Positions 60,501 through 64,000 of a stretch of 64,000 bases of DNA are shown piece by piece (within the stretch, counting starts at the first letter, position 1; every line of letters starts with the position of its first letter). A program made the position numbers and the translations under genes. This stretch comes from Cloeon dipterum. Taxonomy: Eukaryota; Arthropoda; Insecta; Ephemeroptera; Baetidae. The stretch lies in the NCBI RefSeq assembly GCF_949628265.1, contig NC_088786.1, positions 25,007,681 through 25,071,680 on the forward strand, written 5' to 3'. Under the pieces are notes generated by a model. The model saw only the letters and a list, made by a program, of their open reading frames with translations. It had not been told where the DNA came from and ran no database searches.

Positions 60501-63500
60501 TACCCCATCCCCGATGGAGGCTACTCCTCCAGAAGAGCCTGCTCCTCCAGTTAGGCCCACTCCTCCTGTGGAGCTTGCACCCATACCAGTTGCCCCTTTG
60601 AATGAAGATGAGCCAACGGATGTTGATGAGAAAATAGAAAATAATACCACTGATAAAATTGAAACTGCCAGGTCAAAGGCAAATGCTCAACAAAAACCAG
60701 TTGTCAAAGACGAAGAACCTATGGAAGTATCACTCCCTTTAGAGCCAAGTGAAGAACAATGTGATGCAACCAAAGAATTGGAGGACTGTGCAGCTAAAGA
60801 AACCATTTCAGGTTCACTGGACAGGAAAAAAGATGATGAAAAGGCAGCTAAAAGTAATGAGAAACACAATGATAACGATTCAAAGGTAGCATTAAATGAT
60901 GATAAACCTGAAAACGATCGAGCAGACCTAGAGAAGGTTGAAAAAACAATGAATGATGTACCTGAAGATTCCATGGTTAAAACTCTCGAACTCAACGAAG
61001 CTAAGGTGGAAGAAGTCGTAAAAAAGGAGCCGTTGACTGTTGCATCTGCACTTACATTTGATTACGATCCACCAGCAAGTCCAGAGGATCAGCTGGTCAT
61101 TGAAGCACCACAACGGGCCATGAGAGGCAGAGGTCGACCGGCCAGACGAAAGATTTTGGGCAACACAACTCCATCTCCTGACAAAAATATAGCTGAATCT
61201 CCTCCAGCAAAATCCACTACCGCTCCCAGGAGAGGCAGAGGCCGGGGAAGGGGCCGCCCACCCGGAAGACCCAAAAGTAATAGTAGAACTAACACTTCTA
61301 ACTGATTGTTTTAATTTAAATTTATTTTTAGGTGGGAGACTTGATGCACTTGCTGGTGAAAGTGACGATAGCAAAGACAGTGGAAGTCCTGATGTCGCAG
61401 CTGAGAAGTTGGACGAAGGTATGTTGCGACTTTGTCAATATTTAATTTTAACTTTGACTTTTATTTTAAATTGGCTTCATCAATGACATGAATGTGTCTT
61501 TTAAATTCAAATAAGATTTGTTCACTGCTAAGCAAAAAAAACGACACAGAAGGTCAGTGATATTCAGCCTGGTCAAACACAGTGGCTAAACTAGCAAAAA
61601 GTTATAATTTTGATTTAAATCATGATTCTTACAGGCTTTCTGGGCAAAAGAGTCAGCCGAAGAATAGCTCTAATACGTCAAAAAGAAGAGGAGGAAAGAA
61701 AGAAAAAGGAAGCCGAAGCATTGGCGGAAATGCAGAGGAAAAGAGAGCTGGATTTGCTGCGTAAGCAGCAAGTAGATGAGCAGAGTTCCCCTGAATCATC
61801 TTCCGAACCTGAATCGGAGGTAGTTAATCCAACTATAATCTGCTTTTTGGCACTAACTGATAAACGTGCATTATATACATATAATTGTTTATTCCCTTAA
61901 TTTGCTTTTCAATTGCTTGGAATGCAATTAAAATGTGTATGTCTGCATCTCACCATCAAGCATGGCTTAATGTTTTTGCATCCTCCATATAATTGTTCCA
62001 GGCATCTAGTAATGCTGAAGTTAGAACTAAAAGGAAATACACAAGGAGAAAGAAAAAAGTATGTATTTATCGTGTTGGAAGCGGCTTTCAATGTCTGCAA
62101 CCGTATTTAATTATTGTTACAATAAAATTTAACTCATTTTAGGATGGAGACTATGGGGCTGATGAACAACTGAAAAAGAAGAAAAAGAAAAAGAAGAAAC
62201 ATAGGAGGAGGAAGGGTGGTGCGGGAAATCCCTGGGAATCCTCAGACTCAAGGTAGTTATTCTTTTTTCTATTTGTATAATTAATAGCTGTCGTTTACTC
62301 ATTTTTCAGTGACTCATCTGAAGAAAGTGACGGCCTAGAACCAGAAGAAGAGGATGACTATGATGCGGTCCCAGAGTTAAAATCTGATCATGAATTCTCT
62401 CCAGAGTCTGATTTGGAATTGGGACCAGGAGAGGAGCACCAACCTGCCAGAAGAGCCAGGACTGCGACAGCCAAGAAAGGTAAAGCTTAGTCTTTCTCAC
62501 ACACTTGATAAGTTAAGTGGTAATATGTAGAAAAATCTCAAAAAGCCAAAGCTGAAGAAGAGGAGGAGGAGGAGGATGAATACAGATGTCAGAAGTGTCA
62601 AAGTGGAGACCGTCCTGAAATGATTCTTCTCTGTGACTCGTGTGACCTCGGCTGTCACACAACATGTCTTAAGCCAGAACTGCACTTGGTACCTGAAGGA
62701 GACTGGTATTGTCCTCCATGCGGGCAAAATCGTCTCATCGAAAAGCTCACGTCAACCTTGAGAGAACTGGACAAGGCGTCACGGAAGAAGTCAAATGCTG
62801 AGCTCAGAAAGCAGCGGCTTGCATATGTCGGCATTTCTCTCTCCAATATCCTTCCTCAAAAGGTGAGTCGTATTCAATCTCAAATTTCATTCTAACAAAG
62901 TCATTTGCTAATCAGACTTCTAAGTCTGTACAAGGGAAGGAGGAGATTTTCTGCAATTTATAAAATTGCGATTCAATAGAAATTTTATCTGGTAGTTTTT
63001 TTTTTACAAGTAAAAATAATTTTTTGTATTGATTGGTTTATCTTGTCTGAGACGAACGACTCCCTGATAGTGAGCAACTATCGAAAATTCATTTCTCAAT
63101 AAAATCTTAAACTAATAGCATGGGTTCATGAGCCTCACTGGAGAAGGCGAGGTCAGAAAATGTCCAGAAAAGAATTTTTGACTTCCCCACTAGGGTGTTT
63201 TAATGAAACGCTAGTTATTCTTCCTGAGAAATTCATTCCCGCTTGCTGTAAAGGTGCAAACGAGCAAGTCTGAAATTATTTCGCAATCCTCCTAAATCCA
63301 ACAACAATATGAGCTAACTGCATGCTTTTCAACTCCTATATGAACATTGCTTAAACCATATTAAATCGGTGAACTGCTAGTTTAGTATGATCCCTGAGAG
63401 ATTTCCTAGTTTGCTAAATTATATTTTTTTATATAACTATGCCGAACTAGCATACTAGTCATATTACGCGACTTGAATGCTAAACATTCAAAGAATTCGG

Positions 63501-64000
63501 TTTTTCTTCATTTATTAATTTGATGCATTTTAGAATTTTCGTCTATTACATGGTATTTCTGCAAATTCACTGAACCACTTCATATTCGGGACCCTAATGA
63601 AATGGTAATTTCACGCAATAATTGTTCCAATGTAAGTCTTTACCTTATCCTTTGTTTAAAATGAGGGTGTTGCCAGTGTTGCCATTTTTTCCAGAGATGA
63701 ATTTTATAAGCCATAAAATATTTTTACGTATGTTAGTCTAAATATTTACAAATGACTATATTTCCTATTCGTCTAGGATGAGGAAACTGAAGAGAGTGAA
63801 GAGGAACAGGACGATTCAGTTGTGTCTGAAGCAGGTTCAGAACTAAAAGAAGCTCTGAAAGCTGTTGACGAGGAGGAAGATAATGCCAGCTCAGGTAGTC
63901 CTACCACAGAAAGCAGTGCATCTGAAGAGGAAAAGTCTGAGGAAGATGAAGAAATGTACCCACTGCGTCAACGAAGGGCAGCTGCAACTGTTAAATACGA
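57592..64000 (+). CDS. RSF1: RSF1 (remodeling and spacing factor 1), 3' end beyond the window
   Basis: Exons: 57592-57736, 58354-58538, 58593-58789, 58844-59087, 59137-59547, 59605-61276, 61332-61418, 61635-61819, 62002-62058, 62143-62252, 62310-62479, 62531-62862 and 63777 onwards, open at the window end. The N-terminal [20 protein letters not shown] and the segment [20 protein letters not shown] match the RSF1 WHIM-type region. A long acidic, Pro-rich middle follows in exon 6 (557 codons). Exon 6 ends with AT-hook-like runs ([21 protein letters not shown]). A C4HC3 PHD finger then follows ([34 protein letters not shown]), with [17 protein letters not shown] after it. RSF1 pairs with the SNF2H/ISWI ATPase to space nucleosomes. 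The start is the first ATG in frame, at 57592. The 914-bp intron before 63777 holds a dispersed repeat. Confidence 0.93.
63057..63310. repeat. Dispersed repeat, copy 2 (in an RSF1 intron)
   Basis: Same orientation and block order as the copy at 9838-10075, including aaaggtgcaaac(g)agcaagt and ttcgcaatcctcctaa. The copies differ by many substitutions and indels, so insertion is old. No coding capacity; class unresolved. Confidence 0.5.

Overview
The window is nuclear DNA from an animal, most likely an arthropod and probably an insect. Genes are split into many short exons by small AT-rich introns, several of only 48-60 bp. The gene set (tomosyn, SLC22 carriers, inturned, PRDM10, RSF1, trehalose-6-phosphate phosphatase) is bilaterian, and an animal-encoded trehalose phosphatase points to arthropods or nematodes. 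I see no bacterial, organellar or viral genes and no retroelement coding sequence. Exon models were built by eye from splice signals, reading phase and remembered family sequences; they have no transcript support.

Layout, left to right. 768-1743 (+) holds the last three exons of tomosyn (STXBP5 family). 1744-7728 is gene-free, with CA microsatellites, a GC-rich patch and a 163-bp palindromic DNA transposon flanked by an 8-bp target duplication. 7729-10951 (+) and 14799-20930 (+) are two tandem SLC22 organic-ion transporter genes, with UBL4A (11203-11820, -) between them. DERL1 (21228-22441, -) and inturned (22850-26445, +) are head to head. CDC20/fizzy (26697-29303, -) lies tail to tail with inturned. 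HBP1 (30686-34229, +; AXH plus HMG box) and PNKP (35476-37539, -) are tail to tail. Trehalose-6-phosphate phosphatase (38494-39336, -) is followed by PRDM10 (40769-46484, -). A two-CRD galectin (48655-50426, +) and XPO4 (51637-56801, -) come next. RSF1 (57592 to beyond 64000, +) is head to head with XPO4 and is cut by the window end.

Most of these are housekeeping or regulatory genes with no shared pathway; what links them is transcript arrangement. There are two close divergent promoters (DERL1/INTU and XPO4/RSF1) and four convergent pairs with closely spaced or overlapping 3' ends.

The most notable observation is in PRDM10. Two successive 125-nt exons (43244-43368 and 42865-42989) encode alternative versions of the same zinc-finger segment, with the same reading phases. 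Using both, or neither, breaks the frame. This is the signature of mutually exclusive exons, and it would switch base-contact residues in two adjacent zinc fingers. A second strong observation is an apparent minor-spliceosome AT-AC intron in XPO4. Two GC-AG introns, two hairpins of pre-miRNA size, and a dispersed repeat with one copy in an SLC22 intron and one in an RSF1 intron are also described.
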